Shown here: positions 12,275 to 24,400 of the stretch, piece after piece
Layout of the letters: every line of letters begins with the position of its first letter
How positions within the stretch are numbered: the stretch's first letter is position 1
Source: Otatea glauca
Lineage: Eukaryota; Streptophyta; Magnoliopsida; Poales; Poaceae
Direction of reading: 5' to 3'
Length of the DNA: 64,000 bases
NCBI GenBank assembly: GCA_036346275.1
Contig: CM070728.1
Span: 20,794,723 to 20,858,722 of the forward strand
Notes under the pieces: model-generated
The model's database searches: none
Seen by the model: the letters and a program-made list of their open reading frames with translations, nothing else
Told to the model about the DNA's origin: nothing
Made by a program: the position numbers and the translations under genes

Positions 12275-13530
12275 TTGAGAAAACCTTTGGCGACGACTTT
12301 ATTGTATACCTCGTGGATGATGTGCCAAAATCTCTTTCAGAGGCTTATGCACTACGATCTTGAGTATTGGAAAGAGGCGGTCCGTAGCGAGATGGATTCC
12401 ATCATGGCTAACGGGACTTGGGAGATCACCGATCTTCCTAGTGGGTGTAAACTGTTGGATGCAAGTGGATCTTCAAAAGAAAATGAGGCTGATGGTACTG
12501 TTGATAAGTACAAGGCAAGACTTGTGGCCAAGGGTTATACCTGAAAAAGGAGAGGATTATTTTGATACTTATTCTCCTGAGCAGATTAACCACCATTAGA
12601 GTGCTCATAGCATTAGTCGCTTCCCATGGTCTACACGTCCATCAAATGGATGTAAAGACAGCTTTCCTTAATGGAGAGTTGGAGGAAGAAATCTATATGG
12701 AGCAACCGGATGGTTATGTGATTACTGGACAGGAAAATAAAGTGTGCAAATTATTAAAATCCTTGTATGGCCTAAAGCAGGCTCCTAAGCAATGGCACGA
12801 AAAGTTTGATAAAACTTTGACATCTGCTGGTTTTGCTGTTAATGAGGCAGATAAGTGTGTATACTATCGTTATGGTGGGGGTCAATGTGTTATTTTGTGT
12901 TTGTATGTTGATGACATACTTATATTTGGGACAAACACTGCTGTAATTGACGAGGTCAAAACTTTCTTATCTCAAAGCTTTGATATGAAAGACTTGGAAG
13001 AGGCAGATGTTATTCTCAATATTAAATTGATCAAGAATGAGGATGGGATCATTTTGCACCAATCCCATTATGCTGAGAAAATTTTGAGTCAATTCGGGTT
13101 TGAGAATTGCAAAATCTCCCCAACACCTTATGATCCAAGTGTTAAGCTTCGGAAAAATCAAGGGTTAGGAAAAGATCAATTGAGATATTCACAAATTATT
13201 GGGTCACTTATGTATCTAGCTGGTGCAACAAGGCCTGATATCTCATTTTTTGTGAGCAAATTAAGCGGTTTACATCTAACCCTGGAGATGATCATTGGGA
13301 GGCACTTGAAAGGGTGTTGCGCTACTTGAGAGGCACAACATCTTATGGGATACACTATACTGGGTATCCATCTGTTTTAGAAGGATATAGTGATTCCAAT
13401 TGGATCTCGATGCGGATGAGATCAAAGCTACAAGTGGCTATGTTTTTACTTTAGTTGTGTCATTGCGGTTTCATGGAGGTCTTGCAAGCAGACCATATTG
13501 ACGAGGTCAACCATGGAAGCTGAACTCGTA
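12275..13530 (+). pseudogene. Copia reverse transcriptase and RNase H remnant
   Basis: Frames at 12275-12544 and 12562-13329 carry reverse transcriptase motifs: YWKEAVRSEMDSIM, HQMDVKTAFLNGELEEEIYM, a GLKQAPKQWHEKFD block, the catalytic YVDD (about 12904-12915), and ATRPDISFFVSKLS leading into RNase H. Frameshifts near 12545 and 13300 separate the pieces. RNase H fragments continue to about 13530. Confidence 0.85.
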
Positions 13531-14408
13531 GCACTAGACACACCACCGTTGAGGTGAATGGCTTAGAGAGCTCTTGTTGGACTTGCCATTGGTTGAGAAA
13601 CCAATACTGGCGATCTTAATGTCTGCGATAACCAAGCGGTGTTGACTAAGGTTATGAGTACTAAGGATAACATGAAGTCCTCCAAACATGTGAAGCGTAG
13701 GCTTAAAAGCGTCGAGAAAATTGAGAAACTCGGAGTTATTGCTTGTGAATTATATTTGTCTTGAGAAAAATCGCAGATCCTTTTACAAAAGGACTTGCAA
13801 GGAAAGCGATTTCCATTGCGTCTATGGACATGGGCATGAGGCCCGTTTGAGTTACACCACAACGGTAACCCTTATCTTCTGATCGGAGATCCGTGAATTA
13901 GATAATGGGAAAAACAAGTTGATGTTGTAACAAGAGAGTACATATTATTAAATTTGTACTGTGTCCAAATAGACAAAGTACTCGATTGTATGGAAGGTTG
14001 GCTTAAAGCCTTAATGTATTCTAGTGTCAAAGGAAAAAGGTATTGGCCTACAGGATACCTAAAATGAATACACCTACTTGAGCCTAACTGTGAGGTCGCA
14101 GTTCACGAGAAAGGGGCATTCTCTAGAAAGCTCATGAGAAGATTAGGGAGCATGACCATTTAACGCTCCGTTGAGGTGAAGTTCTTTGGCAGCCTAGTAT
14201 CAGTTAAGATTTCGGGTGAAATCAAACCACACAAAGCTATGAATTCAAGGCCTAGTCCATTCATTAGCTGTGGGAGGATGGATCACGTTACTCTAGGTGA
14301 AAGTTCAACCCGTATGGGACTTACACCAAAACACTGATATATTAAGCGAAGATTCAAAGATGATGATCAAATTTTTGAGCCTTTGTCAACTTCGGCATTG
14401 GTGGGGAT

Positions 14409-15307
14409 TGTTAGAAATGAGGCCCAAGTGGCCCATTTATCTCTAATGCCAAAGCTACAAATAATAGTACCATATTGCTAGTTGAGAGGAGAATACCAAT
14501 TTAAAGGGAGAGCTCCCACCATATCTTGTAATGAGGCATATGGAGGTGAGGAGCGGCTAAAGTCACACGCTTGCGCGCATGCAGATTTCGTGAATTACCG
14601 CGTGTTTTTCCCGCGTGACTTGTGACTTGCGACGTCGCGAGTCGCCGTGCCGTGGATTAAATTCCTGGTACGTTTAAACCCTTTTTAAATTTTCGGTTTC
14701 TCTCTATTATTAGTGAATTGATTGGGTCATTTACTGAGAATTGAAACAGCCATGATAATGGCGTCAGTTTCTAATAGAAACTGTCAATTGAATGACCTGC
14801 AGTTACTAGCATTTAATGGTGACCGTTACTGGTGTGAGGCTATAAAATCTGGAGACGTCCAGACAGATAGTGCGGTTGATTTTTGGCTCTGATACTCGTG
14901 TTCATCCACGGTGATCTGTGTTGCGTTTTTGTGCTGCGCTTGTTCTTCACCGACCTTCCTCTTGGCGTGCACCGCGAGGCAAGGAGAGCGGGATCTCCGA
15001 ACCGTTGCCGCTGAGAGAACCTGCACGGGGGCGGCAATAAGGTTTCTGGGCAGCGCAACTGCGCGACCGCTCGAGCTCTTCATCTTGCGATCCACGACGT
15101 CGACTACTTCCTCTACAGCCGGTCGCTACTGCGCTGCTTCCTTTTCCTCATCAAGCCTATCGTAAGAATTTTCCTATTCTTCCTCTGTGGATCGATCTAC
15201 TTTACAGAAATATGTGGTGTCTTTTACCTTACCTGTTGTGTTTAATCTTTTTGGAAATTAGCTTAATTTTCAAATCTAAAACACAAATAATACCTAGTTG
15301 CTTAACA
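14409..15307 (+). repeat. Third LTR (3' LTR) of the Copia element
   Basis: 899 bp with the same termini as LTR2, followed by the TSD AGTCT (15308-15312), which matches the five bases before LTR1. Confidence 0.9.
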
Positions 15308-15339
15308 AGTCTCCAGTGTTCAGACTTCAGTTAGGCACG

Positions 15340-15453
15340 TAATGTTCTCTCCTAGTAGTAACAATAACTAATGCTAAGAAGCATGTGTGAAGATGCATGG
15401 TGCCTAATGTTCTCTCCTAGTAGTAACAATAACTAATGCTAAGAAGCATGTGA
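15340..15453 (+). repeat. Tandem duplication, period 65 bp
   Basis: A roughly 48-bp core (start TAATGTTCTCTCCTAG, end AAGAAGCATGTG) occurs at 15340 and again at 15405, almost unchanged. Confidence 0.8.
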
Positions 15454-15469
15454 AGAAACCATCTGCATA

Positions 15470-15631
15470 CCTAACGTGGGCCAACATTTTGCAGCCTCGA
15501 TTCTGGGTCTCAAAACTCTCAATGTCATCTTCTTCGGCAATACTGCAGAGGTGCCTCCCCTCTGAAGGGGACTGATCCTTTGCCGGTTTGCATTTGCAAA
15601 TGGCACATGCATATACGTACGTTGTTCGCAA
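15470..15631 (-). other. Exon-like open frame, unrecognised
   Basis: On the minus strand a frame reads through CKCKPAKDQSPSEG and IAEEDDIESFETQNRGCK to a possible donor (TTAG|GTATGC) near 15470. The acidic, non-repetitive composition looks coding. I cannot name a family and see no partner exon. It lies just outside the Copia insertion and could be an exon of a decayed gene. Confidence 0.2.
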
Positions 15632-16141
15632 TTAGAATGGCTTTGATCAGAAATGGAACAATTAAGGTATGGTAAGAAATCAAGATCACAGCGAGTGCTT
15701 AATTATGCAACGAATTGACATGCATGGCATGCGCGCGCTGTACACTGCTCCAACGCACTCGTGAGCAGTGAACCTACCACGGAAGTGACCGGAGAGAGAG
15801 GCAGCTGTTACATTCCAACGAGGTAGGTAAAAATGTTTTCTACCGAAAAGGGTAGCTTGAGAAAGGGAAAGCATGCAGAAGCAGGCCATTCGCCTTCGGA
15901 ATTGACGTCAAGGAAAGCAAGAACCTCGAGCTAGGGTTGTTGGCAAGTGAATTAGAGGCCACTAAATGCACCGTGTAAAACACGGCTATCGGTATCACGC
16001 TGTGTAGCAGCAGTAGATGGCTATCCTTTTCTTTTCGTCTTCTCGCTTTGCCTTTCATTCATCGTCAGAAAAGAAAAGACAGCAGAAACTTGCATGGAGT
16101 AATGGAGTATACCAAAGGGTAAAAGTCTTCATGCATAACCG

Positions 16142-16660
16142 ATGGAGCACACTTCTCTCCCTTCAATTATTTGGCTGCCCAAATCTCTCCCCCTCCTCAG
16201 CACCGCCACACACCACCTCCTCGCATTCTCCATCCGATCCACGCTCCCCTCGCCGGTATCGCTCCTCCAACTTTCCCTCCGTCGCGTCCCCGCCTCGCAC
16301 ACCACCAAGCCGCACCTCCTCTCGCTCCCCTACCTCATCCTCCTGGACTCCTCCGCTTCCATCTGCATCATCTCCGACGACCACCAGCTTCCGCTCCCCG
16401 GTCGCCTTCAATCCAGCACCTTCAATCCTCCACGCGTCTCCACCTCCTGCCAACCCCAGCGCTGGCAGCCACCTCCTCCGACACACAGGGACGCCTCCGC
16501 CTAGCTGGCCACCTCCTCCGACACACAGGGGAAGGGGTGGACCGGTTGGCCGACACCACCTCCGGCGAACTAGCAAAACGGTAGTAGCCCGCCAACCGCG
16601 TCGACGCCTCTCAGAGGGTTGCCGAACTTGAGCAAGAGGTTTGGCCCAATCTTTACTTTT
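16142..16660 (+). other. GC-rich Pro/Ser-rich stretch, possible decayed first exon
   Basis: C-rich sequence open in several frames. It contains a 28-bp near-perfect duplication (GCCACCTCCTCCGACACACA at 16466-16485 and 16506-16525, approximately). Near 16600-16640 one frame reads DASQRVAELEQEVW, coiled-coil-like, but two stops lie just before it. No family recognised. Could be a decayed exon or a 5' UTR. Confidence 0.2.
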
Positions 16661-16707
16661 TTGTTCAGTTAATACAACTTACGAATCTAATTTCTCAACA
16701 TGTTCCT

Positions 16708-16923
16708 CTACTCATGTTTGTTCCTAGGATTTTGAACTACGAATTTGGTAGAGTCGACTACTGCAATATACACTACTCTTTCATCAGATGTTGCTACTCC
16801 CTGAAATGAGAAAAGTTTAGCATTTAAACCAACAGTTTCAATTATTTGTTGTGCCGCGCGTGCTATCATAATATCACCTTTGTTTCTGATTATATGACAT
16901 TGGCTTAATTTACCTACTACCAA
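16708..16923 (-). other. Unrecognised 71-codon open frame
   Basis: The frame contains KGDIMIARAAQQIIETVGLN and VVYIAVVDSTKFVVQNP. It has a protein-like hydrophobic pattern and AT-rich codons. I do not recognise it. No clear splice sites or neighbouring exons were found, so it may be a fragment of a gene or of an unknown repeat. Confidence 0.2.
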
Positions 16924-18459
16924 ATGAAATATACAAGAAAATATAGATTCATATAGTATATGCTCATATGAATTGTGATACCACTCAAACGTCTGTCATC
17001 ATCGACCTATTCATAATGTGATATGGTGATCGCTGTAAACATGCTATCCAACACACTAGGTTGTGATACCTAATGGTTTAGTCAAAATTGTATCTTATGT
17101 CAACAAAAAAAGAAGTGTTTGTTAGAATAATTGGGTTTATTTTATCACCATCACACGTTAGGGTACTTACTATATTTGTGCCTGCTCTAGGCTACTAGAT
17201 TTTTTGCTCTATACGCTCACGAACTGTGTCAGCAACATCTGCATTTTCCATGACATGGACAACAAACTTTGTTGGTTAGATTACTAACTAATATCACTTA
17301 CGCTATATTTTCTGTTATTTTTTTCTTGCATTTCCATTGCTAGCTTCTTTCAGCACCAAGACTCATTAATGTTCTGGTTGATGCAAACTATCTGATTGCT
17401 ATGTATTGATGACACAAGCAATCACATATCAGGCGGCAAAAGATGATGGTTAGCACCCTTGAAATGCCTTTACCTTAGTTTCTTCTGTTTCAACAGGCTA
17501 AAAGTTATTTCCAATTATCCTAGCATACTTCTGCCTTCCTATCCAAGTTTTTTTTGTGACTGTGCACTAAGGATTATTAGGCAAGATACATTGTAGATAG
17601 CTACTCGAATAATGCATTAATATATTTAACTTGTTTAATACTGTTTTGAACTGCAGCCTAGGTGCATATAGCTTTGTTTCTATGTACAAATCTAGAAATT
17701 TAATTTGCCTTGGCAAGTCAAAATATGTCAAGTTATGCAGTATTCAAGATTTCGAGGATGCCTTTTCTTTTAGGAAACCATGTTACACTCTGGTTTATGT
17801 AATATAGTAATTGTAGTTTTCTAGGTTCTGGTTATAGTTTGAGGTGTTTTTCTCTTACAGGATGCCAATTTAGCTTAAGATAGTGGCCGTTGGGGTGGGG
17901 GGGGGGGTGGGGGGTAAGAGATTGGTTAGATTTAATTGCTTAGTAGTATGCTTCTACGGATGATTAAGATCGGGGTCCTTCGTATTGTACATTCACGTCA
18001 ATAAAACAAGGAATTGAATATATATATATATTCAATACTCTCATTTCAACTGCTTTTGAGTATGACTGACACTTATTAGATCTTGATTGCATAGCTTGTT
18101 GACCTCGCCTGTGCAGTTCTTGTGCACGGTGGCTCGATTACATGCGTGTTCTTCTTGTAGCGTAGACCCCAGTTCATTGCTGGCTCTTGAGGAAGATCCT
18201 AACTCATTTTCTGACTTGGTTGTGCGAAGTCTTTGGTGGAATCAGTTGTTGGATTGTTCTTGCGCAGCGCTTGTTGAGGCTCACCTCTGTACGAGAAGTG
18301 TCTCTTGTGTAGAGAGGGCACTGTATCTCCGTTGTCTTGGCCGGCTTCACCGTGACACTTGCGGCGGCAATAGGATTTCTGGGATAGTGACTCTCTGTCA
18401 CGCCTTTCCCCTTTTTCTGAACAACTTTGAGTGTTGTTCCTTTGTGAGTGTTTTTTCAG
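16924..18459. other. AT-rich region without a confirmed gene
   Basis: Holds scattered splice-like sites, a G-rich tract at 17893-17922, an (AT)n tract near 18018-18030, and an open frame of unknown nature at 18087-18479. A short phrase, PRLINVLVDANYLIAM (plus strand, near 17355-17400), looks exon-like but could not be placed in a gene model. Confidence 0.3.
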
Positions 18460-21400
18460 GCAAAATTGCAAGGACATAGGAAGTTAGTGTTACCATCATG
18501 CCGATCGATACAAATGCTTTTGTTTATAACAACTAGTCACATATGTAACATTCCATTTTTGAGCCTTTTTAACTTTGGTGAATTTAAATTTTTTTCTTTT
18601 AGTGCTAGCAAATTATTCGAATCAAAAACAATATTTTAAATAAATTCAAAATAATTTATTTTGGTTCAAAATGCTTAAAAGTAATTTTGAGAATTTTCTG
18701 AATTTTTTTCTAATTTATTTGCTATTTATTTTGGCTTTTCTTAATTTTCTAAAATGGAAAATTATTTTCTTTTTCTTTACTCGCGTGGGCCGCTTTTCTC
18801 TCCGGCCCGGCTCCTATTCCCGCCGTCGGACCGGTCCTTCTCTTCCGTGCGGCCCATTTACTCCCTCTGCTCGGCCGCCGCTTCCTCTCTCGGCCCGGCT
18901 TAGCAAGACGGTCGCGTCGTCACACGTCCACGACACGTGGGCCCTTTGTCACCGCCTTGCCTCCATCTTCCGTGTGGACTCCGTCGCGCCGCCGGACTCC
19001 ACAATAGCCGCCGCGATTTCCGCGGCCATTCGCACCGTATCCGCATTGAACTCTCGTCGACCGCACCTATTTAAAGCTCGTCGCCTTCTCCTCCTCTCTT
19101 TTCCCTTCATCTGCCGCACGGAGATGCCGTCGCTCGTGAACCCTAGCGCCGCCGTGCCGTGGATTTCTCCGTTGTCTTTCTTCCCCGTCGTTGGTTTTGT
19201 TATCGTTGAGTCCCCTGCATCGTCCCCCTCCGTTTGCCCCAAGCCCCGTGCCGTTTCATCGCGTTTTTGCTCGCGGCCGAAGTCGTCTTCTCCGCCTCCA
19301 GCGTGCCCGTTTCGCTCCGCCGAGTCGCGCTGGCGCCACGTCAGTGCCACGCGTCGTCCGCGTCCACGCCACCTCGACGCCGCGTTGCCCGCCTCCGCCG
19401 CGTCGGTGGCGCCTCGGCTCGAGCCCGCGCGTGGCGTGGCCGGCGTGGGCGCCATGTCCGCCCTAGCCCGCCATGTGTCGCCATGTCACCTTTGGTTCTC
19501 TCGGTGCTCTCGGTCCACCGTGAGCTAGGCGCTGACATGTGGGCCCCACATGTCAGTCAGCATTTCTTTTTATTTTTTCGATTTTCCAGAAATCCAAAAA
19601 TTCTAGCCAATCAGATTGCGCCACGTGTCAGACTTTCTGATTTTTCTGAATTTCTGATGCGAGGAAATTCCAAGAGCCCGTTCTCCTTCGTTCGAGCTCC
19701 GATTCCAGTGATTCAAATTTCTAAATTCATGATCTATCTTTCAGTACCATTATTTTCAATTTTTGAATTTATTTTATTTATTTACTCTCGTTTCGCGTGT
19801 AGGCGACGCAGTCGAGGCTCAAGCGAATCAGCAGTTGGAGGTAAAACTAGCAAGAGACAGCGAAGGCAAGTCTTCCTTGAACATATTGATCCCAAATTTT
19901 ATGAAAAGCTTATGTTGTTTTAAATTATGCATGATTATTTTATGCAATGTACTTTAAATATAGTTTTAAGGTATAGTTAAATACCAGAATTTGTTATACC
20001 CTCATTGACATTAATCATGACGAACCTTTGTCACCCTAGATGATACTTGCTATTTTATTTAGAGATAAGCATGGGACGATAGAACTGCTTAGTCCAGTTT
20101 AAACGTTTGGCATTATGCCACTATGGGAATCACTTCAAACATTGTTAAAACTTATTTGTGAAGTCGTGATAATTGGTGTTATTGCTGTTATTTAAATAAA
20201 ATAAAGTGGAAAATATGACTTAGACCAGGGCGGATGGATGTTTGGCGGGTGCAGAAGCACGAGACCTTGGTATGTGAATGTTCCGCCCTAGTTAATTAAG
20301 GACCGAAGCATGTGTTATCATGGACCAAGCACTACCGCACAACCACAAGTCTATATGGGTATGACCTGACTAAATAATTTGTGCGTCTCGTTATTAGCCT
20401 CGCCAGTTGTTGAGTGCTAGATGATGGCAGGCGCAAGAGGGGGCTTCCGACTAGGCAGCTTGTAAGGACCCGAATCTACTGATTCGAACCCACTATGTTT
20501 ACCGCACTAGTCTCAGGATCAACGCTAGCGCACACAGCTTAACATTGGTACATATCACATCATACTCAACGATAATAAAATAATAGTTCATTCATTGATA
20601 TATCTAAAGGTATGATCTTATGACCAACTTACATTATTAAGCCACGCAGGGCAAGACTGAAAATATAAACTAATAATTATGCAGCGGAAAGTAGAAAACG
20701 TAGATAGCTCATCAGTTCACCACAGGCAACCGACAAGGCTCGGACCCTAATGACTCGTGTCTTCCTGGACTTCATCTTCCAACACAGGTGTAGATTCTTC
20801 AACTGTTGATTATTGTTGTTTGGCAAGGGTGAGTACTTAAGCACTCAACAAGTTGTGCACAGAATGCAATTCTATGTATCTATATGCAAGGCTTATTCCA
20901 ATGGATAGGCTATCATGGCTATTTTGCAATAAGCAGCATTTATGAACGAATACAGTAGATAGATTATAAAGACTGTAAAACAAATATCAATAATAAATAA
21001 ATTCAGTATTTCTCAAGTAAACCAAGTTTCCAATCCTAAGTCAAATTCCATCTTCCATATTGCCTTCCGCCATCCCAACCAAGTTGTCCAATTAATTAAA
21101 CTAACCCTTAACTGTAATTCCCGAGCATTGCTCAATACCGTGAGCACGGCTATCCGAATAGTTTCACACTCTGCAGAGGTTATGCACTTTCCCCACGTGA
21201 TACAACCAAACACCACCAAGGCGAGTGATTATAACAAAGCCTTTACAATGCTCTGACTTAACCCGATACTACCTGCTAAGGTTTCAATACTGGTGGGCCT
21301 GAAAACCATAACGAGGGCCCTCCTCTTGCGCCATGTAAATTTCACCATAACTCGGGAACTCACACCGACCAAAATAGTACCAAAGTTAAGACATTGTAAA

Positions 21401-24400
21401 TTAATCAGCTAGGCTGGCCCATACCAGACATGTGGTTGCATGATTGACTCAGGTCAAAGGCTTGCAAGGTTAAGTCCTTAGTGTGATCAAGGCAAGACAT
21501 CCACATACCCTCTGCCCATCGGGCCCACCTTGGCATACTCGCCCCTTGTACTTACCCCAATCTAAATGATCATCACCCAGTTGATTACCAAGCACCACAT
21601 GCTATCAACAATTCAACATCGTTGCGTGACATGACTCGCCACAACAACTCAATCTCATCGTGTGATCCCACATGACACATAAGTTCATAACATTGTTCCA
21701 TATTCCATTAATCAAGATTAATTATCAATGATTCTGACACATGTGATGACGTGGCATGACTAAGCAACTAATACGGACTAATCCTCCAATGTTGATTATA
21801 ATTATTAACCAACTATATTTAACCAATCTAGGGTGACAATGGATCATGGCATACGATGACAAGGTAGGGTATAGATCAATCCGGTATATTAGCTAAACCC
21901 AATCTAATTTAAAACAATTGTATATTTGAAATATATGCAATATGGTAAAACAAACATAGCAATTTTATAAACATGGGTTCAACATGATCAAAGCACAACT
22001 TGCCTTGGAATAGGTCCTGATCTGGTTCTGAAACTTGCTCTTGAGTTGCTGGATCTTCCTCCGAAGCGTCGCACAATTCAACGTCTACGCGTACCGAAGA
22101 AGAAAAGCAAATAAATACCAAAACAGAGAGCAATTGAACTTCAAAAATCAAATAAAATTCACCATTAAATAGATCTCAATTTTACAAATTTTTAGAAATT
22201 GGAATCACTCAAATCCGAGTTACGATGCAGAAGATATAGCCTTTTGAAGTTTGAAATAAATACTGAAATCAGAAAATCAGAAATTCGGAATTAACAGATT
22301 TATTTTTAAATCGAAAACAGATTATTGCGTCATCATGACGTCACGCTGGCGTCAGCCTGGCCTGGACCAATCAGAGCACGACACGTGGCCCTGGTGCATA
22401 GACCTGGTGCACGGGACCTCCTCTGGTCTACCGTGAACCCGGCGTATGACGCCTCGGTGCTGTGCGCGCCGCGCGCACGATCCGTTGGTCGCCCGCACGG
22501 TTCAATCTGGCTCGAAGAAGATGGATCGGATGGCCACGATTACTCGCGACGTGGCAAAACCTCACCCCTCCGTTACAGATCGGACGGTCCAGGGTTCACC
22601 CGGCGACAATGGCGAAGCGGCGGCGAGAAGACCCACCGGAGACGAGGAAGAAGCCCTGGGCGACGGCGTTCCGGCGCGTTTCCGACGAGAAGAAGTGGAG
22701 TAGACGATGCGGCACACCTCGACGAGTTCGGATCTGGGACCAAAACGCCAAAAGCCGACGAACCGGCGACGAACTCGAGCAAAAACCGCGGCGGCTGCAG
22801 AGCTTCCACTCCGACGAGCTCCCTGGCGCACTCCACGACGATTCTCGCGAAACCCCTCTGACCAAAAGATGCGGCGCACGATGAGGATTCTCAGGAAGGC
22901 TGCGGACCCCCTTAAATAGTCTCGACGGCCGCGCACGGCGCCTGGGATCCTAACCGACGCGGCGGCGGGTCCTTCTCGGATACGGCGGCGACGCCCGAGT
23001 CCTGCTCGGAGATGACGCATGGCGACCGTCCACGTGGCGCAACGGACGCACCAGATTTTCCCGACGAGATCCAATCTGGGCCTTCGCTTAAATCAACGGC
23101 TGCGATTGGTTAGGGTTACGAAAAGACACGTTCCACCCTGACCACGCGATCACAATCCTACGGCTTAGGCACACTTGGTGACGTGGCAAGACGCAAGCCA
23201 TACGATCGTGATCCAACGGCTCGGCACGATTCCTTCTGGAGACATGGGCTAACCGGGCCGCATTACACTGGGCCGCACGCGTATAGTGTATGGGCCGAGC
23301 CCAACACTGTTCACCGCTTTTCAAAAGGATTTCCCATTTTAAATAATTCCAGGAATTCATTTTATTTATTTTAAGCGATAAAACTAATAGGAAAAATCCA
23401 AGAAAAATTTCAAAAATACTTTGAGACATTCTGGACTTAAATAAAATATTTTTGTCAAAACTTTATTTTAACTTTGCATAAATTTAAATAGATTTGAACA
23501 AAAGGTCAATAAACTTAAATGAAAATTAATTCAAATAAATCCAGAAAAATCCAAATAAATTCCAGAAAATCATAAATGCATATTTAAGCAATAAAATAAT
23601 ATAATTAGGCCAAATTTTGGGATGTTACACAGCTAGAACCCATCGGTGGTGAAACCTTAGCGGGCAAGGTTAATGGTGGGGTTGTACATTGTAAAGGCCT
23701 TATCATGATCTTTCTGCCGACACATCAAAAGAAGTGTGTTAATTTCATGGCAACAAGAGTCGATCATGTCTTGTGGGTAAAGCTGTACACACTCTGCAGA
23801 GTTAAGACTACTTAAGTAGTCGTACCCACGGACAAGGGCAGGCGGGGTACGCTTGCACATTGTAGATTTCATGGTTTTATTTTAAAGGAAAATGATGGTT
23901 TGGGAATCCGTGAGCAGATGGAACTCTCGGGTTATGGTTTGGCAGATGGAGCCAGTCAGGTAGCTAGAACCTGCTTTAGTTGTCATATCAAATCCAATTA
24001 CTATGCTATTTACATTTTGGTCAAATGATGCTTTGTGAAATTACTATTGGCATTTACAGTTAAACTTTACTTTATGCTGAAAGAGCCATATTATGCCTTC
24101 AATTGTTTAGCCTTGCATATAGTTATCATGCATTATGTTTCCAAGACCTGCGGAGTACATTTTGTGCTTACCCTTGCATCATCCCTAACTTTCCACAGAG
24201 GAGTCCGCGGAAGTTGAAGGTGACTACGAGTTCTATGCTTGTGGTTATGACGAAGGTGATTCGGAATGCTAGGACGCGTACCCCAGTCGATTGCCTGTTG
24301 GGCAAATGGATGGGCTTACTTTATTGCTGTTATTTCATTTTCGTTATTTATTGTTGAACTCAAGCCATGATGCTACTTATTTATAATAATTGGCCATAAG

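Larger units (their letters stand above)
7887..15307 (+). mobile_element. Ty1-Copia retrotransposon with three LTRs (tandem arrangement)
   Basis: Order: partial LTR1 (7887 to about 8097), a 3' internal fragment (about 8098-9049), full LTR2 (9050-9930), internal region (9931-14408), full LTR3 (14409-15307). LTRs start TGTTAGAAATG and end TTGCTTAACA. The composite is flanked by one 5-bp TSD, AGTCT, at 7882-7886 and 15308-15312. A polypurine tract (GGTGGGGGAT or similar) precedes both LTR2 and LTR3. The internal region codes, in order, for zinc-knuckle gag, protease, integrase, reverse transcriptase and RNase H, which is the Copia order. All frames are broken. The usual tRNA-Met primer site is not visible after LTR2. 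Confidence 0.92.

Noticed and set aside
18671..19528. 285-codon plus-strand frame
   Set aside because: Low-complexity Pro/Ser/Arg-rich translation of the GC-rich block of a large LTR. Overlapping frames of similar length exist on both strands.
22325..23074. Long overlapping frames on both strands
   Set aside because: Inside the GC-rich block of a solo LTR. The block has a relative at 62680-63600 whose frames are not the same, so coding is unlikely.
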